NCBI RefSeq assembly: GCF_001427125.1
Contig: NZ_LMGK01000021.1
Coordinates: forward strand, 86,138-150,137
Direction: 5' to 3'
DNA length: 64,000 nt
Source of the DNA: Pseudomonas sp. Root562
Lineage (GTDB): Bacteria; Pseudomonadota; Gammaproteobacteria; Pseudomonadales; Pseudomonadaceae
The notes under the pieces were generated by a model. It was not told where the DNA came from. It was given only the letters and a program-made list of their open reading frames with translations, and did not search any database. Both the position numbers and the translations under genes were made by a program. The number at the start of each line of letters is the position of its first letter. The first letter of the stretch is position 1. Of this stretch, positions 1-8,291 are shown piece by piece.

Positions 1-319
1 CCGGATCCTTGAGGCCGTCGGTAATTCGCAGGTGGACCTTGTGATTTCCGATATGGCCCCCAATATGAGTGGTACGCCCGAAGTGGATATGCCCAAGGCC
101 ATGTTTCTTTGTGAGCTGGCTCTTGATCTGGCGGAGCGGATACTCAAGCCCGGTGGTAATTTCGTGATCAAGATTTTTCAGGGTGAAGGGTTCGATTCTT
201 ATCTGAAGGATGCTCGCAAGAAATTCGACAAGATCCAGATGATCAAGCCAGACTCTTCCCGCGGCAGTTCCCGCGAGCAATACATGTTGGCTTGGGGTTA
301 CTGCGGGCGTAGTGAGTAA
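1..319 (+). CDS. rlmE: 23S rRNA (uridine-2'-O-)-methyltransferase RlmE, C-terminal part
   Basis: Cut by the left window edge; the first whole codon begins at base 2. RlmE (FtsJ/RrmJ) methylates U2552 of 23S rRNA on the large subunit, using S-adenosylmethionine. The visible 105 residues include the SDMAPNMSG motif with the catalytic Asp, the catalytic Lys in FVIKIFQGEGF, and the terminal SREQY segment whose Glu completes the family's K-D-K-E tetrad. The first catalytic Lys and the SAM-binding loop lie outside the window. It sits directly upstream of ftsH, the usual order in gammaproteobacteria, with a 193-base gap between them. Confidence 0.95.
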   Translation, partial: RILEAVGNSQVDLVISDMAPNMSGTPEVDMPKAMFLCELALDLAERILKPGGNFVIKIFQGEGFDSYLKDARKKFDKIQMIKPDSSRGSSREQYMLAWGYCGRSE

Positions 320-512
320 AACGAGGTTTTTTCGCGGGGTGATAGGTTTTTCGTATTTCGCCCCGAGCGCTTTAGCGAATATTGTGTAGAAAGTGTTTCA
401 CAAAGGGTTACAGACGGCGCCTGCCAGAGTCGTAGGTAATGTAGTAAGTTAGGCCGGTGAATATCATGCGAAGCGCGCGCCATCAGCGGCGCTTGCTTCA
501 GAGGGTAGTTAA

Positions 513-2432
513 TTGAACGATATGGCAAAGAATCTGATCCTGTGGTTGATCATCGCGGCAGTCCTGGTGACGGTGATGAACAACTTCTCCAGCCCTAACG
601 AGCCGCAGACCCTCAACTATTCCGACTTCATCCAGCAGGTCAAGGATGGCAAGGTCGAACGCGTAGCCGTTGATGGCTACGTCATCACCGGCAAACGCAC
701 CGATGGCGACAGCTTCAAGACCATTCGTCCGGCAATTCAGGACAACGGTCTGATCGGCGACCTGGTGGATAACCATGTCGTAGTCGAAGGCAAGCAGCCG
801 GAACAGCAAAGCATCTGGACCCAGCTCCTGGTCGCCAGCTTCCCGATCCTCGTGATCATCGCCGTGTTCATGTTCTTCATGCGGCAGATGCAGGGTGGAG
901 CCGGCGGCAAGGGTGGCCCGATGAGCTTCGGCAAGAGCAAGGCGCGACTGCTTTCCGAAGATCAGGTGAAAACCACGCTGGCTGACGTTGCCGGTTGCGA
1001 CGAAGCCAAGGAAGAGGTGGGCGAGCTCGTCGAGTTCCTGCGTGATCCGGGCAAGTTCCAGCGCCTGGGTGGTCGTATTCCTCGCGGCGTGCTGATGGTC
1101 GGTCCTCCGGGTACCGGTAAAACCTTGCTGGCCAAGGCGATTGCCGGTGAAGCCAAAGTGCCGTTCTTCACCATTTCCGGTTCCGACTTCGTCGAAATGT
1201 TCGTCGGTGTTGGTGCCAGCCGCGTTCGCGATATGTTCGAACAGGCCAAGAAGCACGCGCCATGCATCATCTTCATCGACGAAATCGACGCCGTCGGTCG
1301 TCACCGTGGTGCCGGCATGGGCGGTGGTCATGACGAGCGCGAGCAGACTCTCAACCAGTTGCTGGTAGAGATGGACGGCTTCGAAATGAATGACGGCATC
1401 ATCGTGATTGCCGCAACCAACCGTCCAGATGTACTCGACCCTGCGCTGCTGCGTCCGGGCCGTTTCGACCGTCAGGTTGTGGTTGGTCTGCCGGATATCC
1501 GTGGTCGTGAGCAGATTCTTAAGGTCCACATGCGCAAAGTGCCGATGGGTGACGACGTCGCCCCGGCAGTGATCGCTCGTGGCACGCCTGGTTTCTCCGG
1601 TGCTGACCTGGCCAACCTGGTCAACGAAGCGTCGTTGTTCGCTGCCCGGGCCGGCAAGCGCATCGTCGAGATGAAAGAGTTCGAACTGGCCAAAGACAAG
1701 ATCATGATGGGTGCCGAGCGCAAATCCATGGTCATGTCCGAGAAAGAAAAGCAGAACACCGCTTATCACGAAGCCGGCCACGCCATCGTTGGTCGCGTCG
1801 TGCCTGAGCATGACCCGGTCTACAAGGTCTCGATTATCCCGCGCGGTCGTGCGCTGGGTGTGACCATGTTCCTTCCGGAAGAAGATCGCTACAGCCTGTC
1901 CAAGCGCGCGCTCATCAGCCAGATCTGCTCGCTCTACGGCGGCCGTATCGCTGAAGAGATGACCCTGGGCTTCGATGGCGTCACCACGGGTGCCTCCAAT
2001 GACATCATGCGCGCCAGCCAGATTGCGCGGAACATGGTGACCAAGTGGGGTCTTTCCGAGAAGCTCGGTCCATTGATGTACGCCGAAGAAGAGGGTGAAG
2101 TGTTCCTCGGTCGCGGTGGTGGTGGTCAGAGTGCCAGCTTCTCCGGTGAGACAGCCAAACTGATCGACTCCGAGGTGCGCAGCATCATTGACCAGTGCTA
2201 CGGTACGGCCAAGCAGATCCTTACGGATAACCGTGACAAGCTCGATGCCATGGCCGATGCACTGATGAAGTATGAAACGATTGATGCCGAGCAGATCGAC
2301 GACATCATGGCCGGTCGTACACCTCGCGAACCGCGGGACTGGTCTGGTGGCACCGGTGCATCCGGCACGCCTCCAGCAGTACAGGGCGAGCGTCCGGAAA
2401 CACCTATCGGCGGTCCGGCTGCTGACGTTTAA
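513..2432 (+). CDS. ftsH: ATP-dependent zinc metalloprotease FtsH
   Basis: Membrane-anchored AAA+ protease that degrades misassembled membrane proteins and regulators such as LpxC and sigma-32. 639 aa. Two membrane segments (about residues 7-23 and 107-125) flank a periplasmic domain. The AAA domain has Walker A GPPGTGKT at 197-204, a Walker B ending FIDEIDAVG, and the second region of homology ATNRPDVLDPALLRPGR. The protease domain has zinc motif HEAGH at 419-423. The start is uncertain between TTG 513 and ATG 522. The GAGGG at 501-505 is spaced well for the TTG and too far from the ATG, so I chose 513; the E. coli protein corresponds to the ATG. It is followed after 8 bases by folP, as in many gammaproteobacteria. 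Confidence 0.97.
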   Translation: MNDMAKNLILWLIIAAVLVTVMNNFSSPNEPQTLNYSDFIQQVKDGKVERVAVDGYVITGKRTDGDSFKTIRPAIQDNGLIGDLVDNHVVVEGKQPEQQSIWTQLLVASFPILVIIAVFMFFMRQMQGGAGGKGGPMSFGKSKARLLSEDQVKTTLADVAGCDEAKEEVGELVEFLRDPGKFQRLGGRIPRGVLMVGPPGTGKTLLAKAIAGEAKVPFFTISGSDFVEMFVGVGASRVRDMFEQAKKHAPCIIFIDEIDAVGRHRGAGMGGGHDEREQTLNQLLVEMDGFEMNDGIIVIAATNRPDVLDPALLRPGRFDRQVVVGLPDIRGREQILKVHMRKVPMGDDVAPAVIARGTPGFSGADLANLVNEASLFAARAGKRIVEMKEFELAKDKIMMGAERKSMVMSEKEKQNTAYHEAGHAIVGRVVPEHDPVYKVSIIPRGRALGVTMFLPEEDRYSLSKRALISQICSLYGGRIAEEMTLGFDGVTTGASNDIMRASQIARNMVTKWGLSEKLGPLMYAEEEGEVFLGRGGGGQSASFSGETAKLIDSEVRSIIDQCYGTAKQILTDNRDKLDAMADALMKYETIDAEQIDDIMAGRTPREPRDWSGGTGASGTPPAVQGERPETPIGGPAADV

Positions 2433-2440
2433 GGTTTGAA

Positions 2441-3292
2441 ATGACTTCTGTTCAGTCCTCGACCCGGTTGCCTTGCGGCAACCGGGTTCTTGATTTGGCC
2501 CAGACGCATGTCATGGGCATTCTCAATGTCACCCCTGATTCGTTCTCCGATGGCGGCCAGTACAGCCAGCTCGATGCGGCCTTGCGCCATGCCGAGGCGA
2601 TGGTGGCTGCTGGCGCGACGCTTATTGATGTCGGTGGTGAATCGACCCGGCCCGGCGCCAGGGCGGTTTCGCCGCTGGAAGAGCTGGAACGTGTAGCGCC
2701 GGTCGTCGAGCGGATTCATCGCGAGCTTGATGTGATTATCTCGGTTGACACCTCGACTCCCGCCGTCATGCGTGAAACCGCGCGACTGGGAGCTGGCTTG
2801 ATCAACGATGTACGCTCGTTGCGTCGCGATGGTGCCCTGGATGCAGCCGCTGCGACCGGCTTGCCCGTGTGTCTGATGCATATGCTCGGTGAGCCGGGCG
2901 ACATGCAGGACAATCCGCACTACCTGGACGTCACGAGAGAAGTGGGCGAGTTTCTCGCCGAGCGGATGGTCCAGTGTGAGGCGGCGGGCATAGCCAGCGA
3001 TAAGATCATTCTCGATCCTGGCTTTGGCTTCGCAAAGACCTTGCAGCACAACCTGAGCTTGTTCAAACATATGGATGCCTTGCATGCCTTGGGGCGCCCC
3101 CTGTTGGTTGGGGTTTCGCGAAAAAGCATGATAGGGCAGGCGTTGAATCGTCCGGTAGGTGAGCGCCTGTATGGCGGTCTTGCCCTCGCGGCGCTGGCTT
3201 CACATAAAGGTGCGCGTATATTGCGCGTCCACGATGTAGCCGAAACAGTCGATGTGGTGAGGATGATCGCCGCAGTGGAATCAGCCGAATAA
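2441..3292 (+). CDS. folP: dihydropteroate synthase
   Basis: Joins p-aminobenzoate to 6-hydroxymethyl-dihydropterin pyrophosphate in folate synthesis; the sulfonamide target. 283 aa, a normal length for this TIM-barrel enzyme. Seen: the pterin/pyrophosphate loop GILNVTPDSFSDGG near residue 27, the VGGESTRPGA loop near 65 (the sulfonamide-sensitive region), the D-P-G-F-G-F strand, and GVSRKSMIG near the end. It begins 8 bases after the ftsH stop and lies 16 bases before glmM, so ftsH-folP-glmM is probably one transcript, as in E. coli. Confidence 0.97.
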   Translation: MTSVQSSTRLPCGNRVLDLAQTHVMGILNVTPDSFSDGGQYSQLDAALRHAEAMVAAGATLIDVGGESTRPGARAVSPLEELERVAPVVERIHRELDVIISVDTSTPAVMRETARLGAGLINDVRSLRRDGALDAAAATGLPVCLMHMLGEPGDMQDNPHYLDVTREVGEFLAERMVQCEAAGIASDKIILDPGFGFAKTLQHNLSLFKHMDALHALGRPLLVGVSRKSMIGQALNRPVGERLYGGLALAALASHKGARILRVHDVAETVDVVRMIAAVESAE

Positions 3293-3308
3293 GAATGATG
3301 GAGCGTTT

Positions 3309-4646
3309 ATGAGTAGGAAATATTTTGGTACTGACGGCATTCGTGGTCGAGTCGGTGAATACCCGATTACTCCTGACTTCATGCTCAAGCTCGGCTGGGC
3401 CGCGGGAATGGCGTTCCGCAAGATGGGCGCTTGCAAGGTGCTGGTCGGCAAGGACACCCGGATCTCAGGGTACATGTTTGAGTCGGCACTTGAGGCGGGC
3501 CTGACTTCTGCGGGCGCCGATGTGATGCTTCTGGGGCCGATGCCGACTCCCGCTATCGCTTACTTGACGCGTACGTTCCATGCAGAAGCCGGTATCGTGA
3601 TCAGTGCATCGCACAATCCTCATGACGACAACGGCATCAAGTTTTTCTCCGGCAAAGGCACCAAGTTGCCGGATGAAGTTGAGCAGATGATCGAAGAACT
3701 GCTGGACACGCCCATGACAGTGGTTGAGTCGAGCAAGATCGGCAAGGTCACGCGCATCAACGACGCCTCGGGTCGTTATATCGAGTTCTGCAAGAGCAGT
3801 GTGCCTACGGGGACCAGTTTTGCAGGGCTGAAAATCGTTCTCGACTGTGCCCATGGTGCGACTTACAAAGTGGCGCCGAGCGTGTTTCGCGAACTGGGCG
3901 CAGATGTCGTCGTCCTGTCTGCGCAACCCAACGGCTTGAACATCAATGAAAATTGCGGTTCGACCCACATGGGGCAGTTGCAGGCTGCTGTGCTGGCTGA
4001 GCACGCCGACTTGGGAATTGCATTCGATGGTGATGGTGATCGTGTTTTGATGGTCGATCACACCGGCACTGTCGTCGATGGTGACGAGCTGCTTTACATT
4101 ATCGCCCGCGACCTGCATGAGCGTGACAAGCTTCAGGGTGGAGTGGTCGGGACGTTGATGAGTAATCTGGGGCTGGAATTGGCCCTGGCGGACCTGGCGA
4201 TTCCATTTGTACGTGCCAACGTCGGCGATCGATATGTAATCGCTGATCTGCTGGAGCGCAATTGGTTGGTTGGCGGCGAGAACTCGGGCCATATCGTTTG
4301 CTTCAGTCACACCACTACGGGTGATGCGATCATCGCCGCGCTGCAGGTTCTGATGGCGCTCAAGACGCGCTCCGAGAGTCTGGCGCAGTCGCGTCAAGCG
4401 CTGCGCAAGTGCCCTCAAGTGTTGATCAATGTGCGGTTTGGTGGAGGAGCGAGCCCGCTTGATCATCCTTCGGTGAAGCAGGCAAGCGAACGCGTCACAA
4501 GCGCTATGGCCGGGCGCGGCCGAGTGCTGTTGCGCAAGTCGGGAACAGAGCCTTTGGTGCGCGTCATGGTCGAAGGCGAAGACGAAACGCAGGTTCGTGG
4601 TTACGCCGAAGAGCTGGCAAAACTGGTAAGTGAAGTTTCTGCCTGA
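3309..4646 (+). CDS. glmM: phosphoglucosamine mutase
   Basis: Converts glucosamine-6-phosphate to glucosamine-1-phosphate, the first committed step to UDP-GlcNAc for peptidoglycan and LPS. 445 aa, standard for GlmM. The active-site phosphoserine lies in ISASHNPHDDNG (Ser101), the metal-binding loop is DGDGDR, and the phosphate-binding loop near the C terminus is RKSGTEPLVRVM. The ATG start is preceded by GGAGCG. It follows folP in the ftsH-folP-glmM arrangement. Confidence 0.97.
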   Translation: MSRKYFGTDGIRGRVGEYPITPDFMLKLGWAAGMAFRKMGACKVLVGKDTRISGYMFESALEAGLTSAGADVMLLGPMPTPAIAYLTRTFHAEAGIVISASHNPHDDNGIKFFSGKGTKLPDEVEQMIEELLDTPMTVVESSKIGKVTRINDASGRYIEFCKSSVPTGTSFAGLKIVLDCAHGATYKVAPSVFRELGADVVVLSAQPNGLNINENCGSTHMGQLQAAVLAEHADLGIAFDGDGDRVLMVDHTGTVVDGDELLYIIARDLHERDKLQGGVVGTLMSNLGLELALADLAIPFVRANVGDRYVIADLLERNWLVGGENSGHIVCFSHTTTGDAIIAALQVLMALKTRSESLAQSRQALRKCPQVLINVRFGGGASPLDHPSVKQASERVTSAMAGRGRVLLRKSGTEPLVRVMVEGEDETQVRGYAEELAKLVSEVSA

Positions 4647-4712
4647 ATTCGGCTTGCCAGCCTTGATTGTGTTGGGTAACATCTGCGCCCACTTTGACCG
4701 ACGAGGTACAGC

Positions 4713-5468
4713 ATGCGTCGCCCTATGGTAGCTGGTAACTGGAAGATGCACGGTACCCGCGCCAGCGTCGCTGAGCTGATCAACGGCCTTCGTGACTTGG
4801 CCTTGCCGAGCGGTGTTGATGTAGCGGTATTCCCGCCTTTGTTGCATGTCAGCCAAGTGGTTGATGGCTTGAAAGGAAAGTCGATTTCGATCGGCGCGCA
4901 GAATTCTGCAGTGGAATCCGGGCAAGGTGCACTGACCGGCGAGGTCTCGCCAAGTCAGTTGGTGGATGCAGGTTGTTCCCTGGTGCTTGTCGGGCACTCC
5001 GAGCGTCGCCAGATTATGGGCGAGCAGGACGCAACGCTGATCCGCAAGTTCGCAGCGGCACAGGCAAGCGGCTTGATTCCGGTGTTGTGTGTAGGGGAGA
5101 CCCTCGAGCAGCGCGAAGCGGGGAAGACCGTTGAGGTTGTCTCGCGTCAGCTGAGCAGCATCATCGACGAGCTGGGTGTCGGTGTTTTTGCAAGCGCAGT
5201 AATTGCTTACGAGCCGGTCTGGGCCATTGGTACCGGGCTGACTGCTTCGCCGCAACAGGCGCAGGATGTGCATGCAGCCATTCGTGCCCAGTTGGCGGCA
5301 GAAAATTCTGAAGTCGCACAAGGTGTGCGGCTTCTATACGGCGGCAGCGTGAAGGCGGCCAATGCGGTCGAACTGTTCGGCATGCCGGATATCGATGGAG
5401 GCCTCATTGGTGGGGCTTCCCTGAATGCAGATGAGTTCGGTGCGATTTGTCGCGCCGCGGGAAACTGA
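4713..5468 (+). CDS. tpiA: triosephosphate isomerase
   Basis: Interconverts dihydroxyacetone phosphate and glyceraldehyde-3-phosphate. 251 aa, full length. Catalytic residues are all visible: Lys in GNWKMHG, His95 in VGHSERR, Glu167 in AYEPVWAIGTG, and the phosphate-binding LYGGSVKA and GGLIGGASL loops. GAGG precedes the ATG at good spacing. The secG start codon lies only 4 bases after the stop, so the two are co-transcribed. Confidence 0.97.
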   Translation: MRRPMVAGNWKMHGTRASVAELINGLRDLALPSGVDVAVFPPLLHVSQVVDGLKGKSISIGAQNSAVESGQGALTGEVSPSQLVDAGCSLVLVGHSERRQIMGEQDATLIRKFAAAQASGLIPVLCVGETLEQREAGKTVEVVSRQLSSIIDELGVGVFASAVIAYEPVWAIGTGLTASPQQAQDVHAAIRAQLAAENSEVAQGVRLLYGGSVKAANAVELFGMPDIDGGLIGGASLNADEFGAICRAAGN

Positions 5469-5472
5469 AAAA

Positions 5473-5856
5473 ATGCTGGAAACAGTCGTAGTCGTTTTTC
5501 ATCTGCTGGGTGCATTGGGCGTAGTTGCTCTCGTATTGCTGCAGCAGGGTAAAGGTGCGGATGCTGGCGCGTCTTTCGGAGCAGGTGCTTCAAATACTGT
5601 GTTCGGAAGCCAAGGTTCCTCTACCTTTCTTAGTAAGTTTACTGCTATACTTGCCGCAGGTTTTTTCATAACCAGCTTGGGGTTAGGTTACTTTGCTAAA
5701 GAGAAGGCTCACCAGCTGACTCAAGTAGGTCTCCCAAACCCGGCGGTACTGGAAGTTCCAAAGCAACAACCGGCTTCTGATGATGTCCCGGTGCTTCAAG
5801 AGCAAAAGTCGGCTACTCCAGCGACTGACGTGCCTCCAGCTCAAGAGCAGAAGTAA
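5473..5856 (+). CDS. secG: preprotein translocase subunit SecG
   Basis: Small membrane subunit of the SecYEG channel that supports protein export. 127 aa with two hydrophobic segments (about residues 3-23 and 53-72) separated by the family's conserved cytoplasmic stretch QQGKGADAGASFG, followed by a Gln/Pro/Ala-rich tail. An in-frame ATG at 5425 would start inside tpiA; I chose ATG 5473, which gives the conserved start MLETVV. The tpiA-secG-tRNA-Leu order is common in gammaproteobacteria. Confidence 0.95.
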   Translation: MLETVVVVFHLLGALGVVALVLLQQGKGADAGASFGAGASNTVFGSQGSSTFLSKFTAILAAGFFITSLGLGYFAKEKAHQLTQVGLPNPAVLEVPKQQPASDDVPVLQEQKSATPATDVPPAQEQK

Positions 5857-5878
5857 GAAGGGTTTCAAACGTAGTATT

Positions 5879-5964
5879 GCCGAGGTGGTGGAATTGGTAG
5901 ACACGCAACCTTGAGGTGGTTGTGCCCATAGGGTGTAGGGGTTCGAGTCCCCTTCTCGGTACCA
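5879..5964 (+). tRNA. tRNA-Leu(GAG)
   Basis: 86 bases including encoded CCA. Acceptor arms GCCGAGG/TCTCGGT pair with G-U at both ends. The anticodon arm is CAACC-TTGAGGT-GGTTG with anticodon GAG, followed by the long variable arm typical of leucine tRNA, then GTTCGAGTC and discriminator A. It lies 22 bases after secG and may be processed from that transcript; I see no convincing promoter of its own. Confidence 0.97.
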
Positions 5965-5976
5965 ATTAGTCAGGAG

Positions 5977-5998
5977 AGCCCGCAGTTGCGGGCTTTCT
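5977..5998 (+). terminator. terminator after tRNA-Leu
   Basis: Perfect 8-bp stem AGCCCGCA/TGCGGGCT with a 2-base centre, followed by TTCTT. It ends the secG/tRNA-Leu transcript. Confidence 0.7.
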
Positions 5999-6016
5999 TG
6001 CAGGTGGAAGGTTACA

Positions 6017-6045
6017 TTGACCCTGTAGGGGATCGGTCGTATACT
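6017..6045 (+). promoter_or_regulatory. sigma-70 promoter of the initiator tRNA / rimP-nusA-infB operon
   Basis: TTGACC at 6017-6022 and TATACT at 6040-6045 with an exact 17-base spacer. The predicted transcript start is about 10 bases before the mature tRNA-fMet. The match to consensus is strong, as expected for a stable-RNA promoter. Confidence 0.8.
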
Positions 6046-6061
6046 TCCGCCCCAGCTTTGT

Positions 6062-6138
<77 letters not shown>

Positions 6139-6146
6139 GTTTAAGG

Positions 6147-6168
6147 AGCCCCTTTTAAGGGGCTTTTT
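6147..6168 (+). terminator. terminator after tRNA-fMet
   Basis: Stem AGCCCCTT/AAGGGGCT (6147-6154 with 6157-6164) followed by a T run. Read-through would be needed for the tRNA promoter to reach rimP, so it may be a partial terminator. Confidence 0.7.
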
Positions 6169-6213
6169 GTTAGCTGGACACTTTCAACGCCGCTGTTCGA
6201 CGGCGTTTCAAGG

Positions 6214-6238
6214 ATGGGCGTTTCGCCCATTTTTTTAT
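6214..6238 (+). terminator. second hairpin plus T-tract ahead of rimP
   Basis: Stem ATGGGCG/CGCCCAT with loop TTT, followed directly by seven T. A weaker stem AACGCCG/CGGCGTT lies just upstream (about 6186-6207). With the hairpin after tRNA-fMet, this makes two or three barriers before rimP, which suggests attenuation or antitermination control of the nusA operon. Confidence 0.6.
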
Positions 6239-6276
6239 TTTGCATAGCATGCACATACATGCACTAGGGGGTTCAG

Positions 6277-6735
6277 GTGTCGAGCAAGCTAGAAGAGTTG
6301 CAGGCCTTGCTGGCCCCGGTGGTCGTGGCCCTAGGCTATGAATGCTGGGGTATTGAGTTTTCGGCCCAGGGTCGCCACTCAATGTTGCGCGTTTATATCG
6401 ATAAAGAGGGTGGCGTGCTGGTGGACGATTGCGCCATTGTCAGCCGTCAAATCAGCGGTGTGCTGGATGTTGAAGATCCAATCTCCGTTGAATACACCCT
6501 TGAAGTTTCCTCGCCTGGCATGGAACGCCCACTGTTCACTCTTGAGCAGTTTGCAAAATTTGCCGGTGAACAAGTGAAGATCAAGCTGCGCTCGCCTTTT
6601 GAAGGTCGACGCAACTTTCAGGGCCTTCTGCGCGGTGTAGAAGAGCAGGACGTCGTGGTGCAGGTTGAAGACCATGAGTTCCTGTTGCCGATCGATATGA
6701 TCGACAAGGCCAACATTATTCCCAGTTTTGACTGA
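6277..6735 (+). CDS. rimP: ribosome maturation factor RimP
   Basis: Needed for late 30S subunit assembly. 152 aa, the usual length. Seen: N-terminal KLEELQALLAPVVVALGYECWG, the VDDCAIVSRQI segment, the conserved YTLEVSSPGMERPL motif (residues about 72-85) and a C-terminal SH3-like domain ending IPSFD. The GTG start is preceded by AGGGGG. It is first of the protein genes in rimP-nusA-infB. Confidence 0.96.
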   Translation: MSSKLEELQALLAPVVVALGYECWGIEFSAQGRHSMLRVYIDKEGGVLVDDCAIVSRQISGVLDVEDPISVEYTLEVSSPGMERPLFTLEQFAKFAGEQVKIKLRSPFEGRRNFQGLLRGVEEQDVVVQVEDHEFLLPIDMIDKANIIPSFD

Positions 6736-6782
6736 GACGCGGATCCCGCGGATCCAATGGCTTGCGAAAGGCGAGGCGTACG

Positions 6783-8264
6783 ATGAGCAAAGAAGTACTG
6801 CTGGTTGTTGAGTCGGTATCCAACGAAAAGGGTGTACCGGCAAACGTAATTTTTGAAGCGCTGGAGCTGGCCTTGGCCACTGCTACCAAAAAGCGTTTCG
6901 AGGACGAAGTTGATCTGCGTGTGGAAATCAATCGCCACACCGGTGCTTATGAGACTTTCCGTCGCTGGACGGTCGTCGAAGAAGCAGACCTGGACGATCC
7001 GGCCATTGAAACCTGGCCGAGCAAGGTTGCAGAGACGCATCCTGGTGCCAAGGTCGGTGACGTCGTAGAAGAAAAAATCGAGTCCATCGAATTTGGTCGC
7101 ATCGCTGCACAGACTGCCAAGCAAGTCATCGTGCAGAAGGTTCGCGAAGCCGAACGCGCTCAGGTTGTTGACGCTTACCGCGAACGCCTGGGTGAAATCA
7201 TCTCCGGCACCGTGAAGAAAGTGACCCGCGACAACGTGATCGTCGATCTGGGCAACAACGCTGAGGCGTTGCTGGCCCGTGAAGACATCATTTCTCGCGA
7301 AACCTTCCGGGTGGGTGTGCGCTTGCGTGCACTGCTCAAGGAAATCCGCACCGAGAACCGCGGCCCGCAGCTGATCCTGTCGCGTACCGCGCCGGAAATG
7401 CTGATCGAGTTGTTCCGCATCGAAGTGCCGGAAATTGCTGAAGGCCTGATCGAAGTGATGGCTGCATCCCGTGATCCGGGTTCGCGCGCCAAGATCGCCG
7501 TCCGCTCCAAGGACAAACGCATCGACCCGCAGGGCGCTTGCATCGGTATGCGCGGTTCGCGCGTCCAGGCAGTGTCGGGCGAGTTGGGCGGTGAGCGTGT
7601 GGACATAGTCCTGTGGGACGACAACCCGGCTCAGTTCGTAATCAACGCCATGTCCCCGGCTGAGGTTGCGGCAATTATCGTTGACGAAGATGCCCACGCA
7701 ATGGACATCGCCGTTGGCGCAGACAATCTGGCTCAGGCCATCGGTCGCGGTGGTCAGAACGTGCGTCTGGCTAGCCAGTTGACTGGCTGGACCCTGAACG
7801 TGATGACCGAATCGGACATCCAGGCTAAGCAGCAAGCAGAAACCGGCGACATCCTGCGCAACTTCATCGAAGAGCTTGAAGTCGATGAAGAACTGGCTCA
7901 GGTGCTGGTAGATGAAGGCTTCACCAGCCTGGAAGAGATTGCCTACGTACCGTTGGAAGAGATGCTCAACATCGACGGCTTTGACGAAGACATCGTCAAC
8001 GAGCTTCGCGCTCGTGCCAAGGATCGTTTGTTGACCAAAGCCATCGCTACTGAGGAAAAGCTGGCAGACGCCCATCCGGCCGAAGACCTGCTCTCGCTTG
8101 AGGGTATGGACAAGGATTTGGCGATGGAACTGGCGGTGCGCGGCGTAATTACCCGCGAAGACCTGGCCGAGCAGTCTATTGACGATCTGCTCGACATCGA
8201 CGGCATTGACGATGATCGTGCCGGCAAGTTGATCATGGCCGCCCGAGCCCACTGGTTCGAGTAA
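6783..8264 (+). CDS. nusA: transcription termination/antitermination factor NusA
   Basis: RNA-polymerase-associated factor for pausing, termination and antitermination. 493 aa. Order: N-terminal polymerase-binding domain, S1 domain (about 135-200), two KH domains (the first with SRDPGSRAKIAV, the second with IGRGGQNVRLAS) and two C-terminal acidic helix-hairpin-helix repeats (about 365-425 and 440-493). An in-frame codon at 6762 would add seven residues; ATG 6783 gives the conserved MSKEVLLVVE start with GAGG nearby. It lies between rimP and infB as in E. coli. Confidence 0.97.
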   Translation: MSKEVLLVVESVSNEKGVPANVIFEALELALATATKKRFEDEVDLRVEINRHTGAYETFRRWTVVEEADLDDPAIETWPSKVAETHPGAKVGDVVEEKIESIEFGRIAAQTAKQVIVQKVREAERAQVVDAYRERLGEIISGTVKKVTRDNVIVDLGNNAEALLAREDIISRETFRVGVRLRALLKEIRTENRGPQLILSRTAPEMLIELFRIEVPEIAEGLIEVMAASRDPGSRAKIAVRSKDKRIDPQGACIGMRGSRVQAVSGELGGERVDIVLWDDNPAQFVINAMSPAEVAAIIVDEDAHAMDIAVGADNLAQAIGRGGQNVRLASQLTGWTLNVMTESDIQAKQQAETGDILRNFIEELEVDEELAQVLVDEGFTSLEEIAYVPLEEMLNIDGFDEDIVNELRARAKDRLLTKAIATEEKLADAHPAEDLLSLEGMDKDLAMELAVRGVITREDLAEQSIDDLLDIDGIDDDRAGKLIMAARAHWFE

Positions 8265-8291
8265 TTAGGCGCGGCCTGAGGAGAGAAGTGC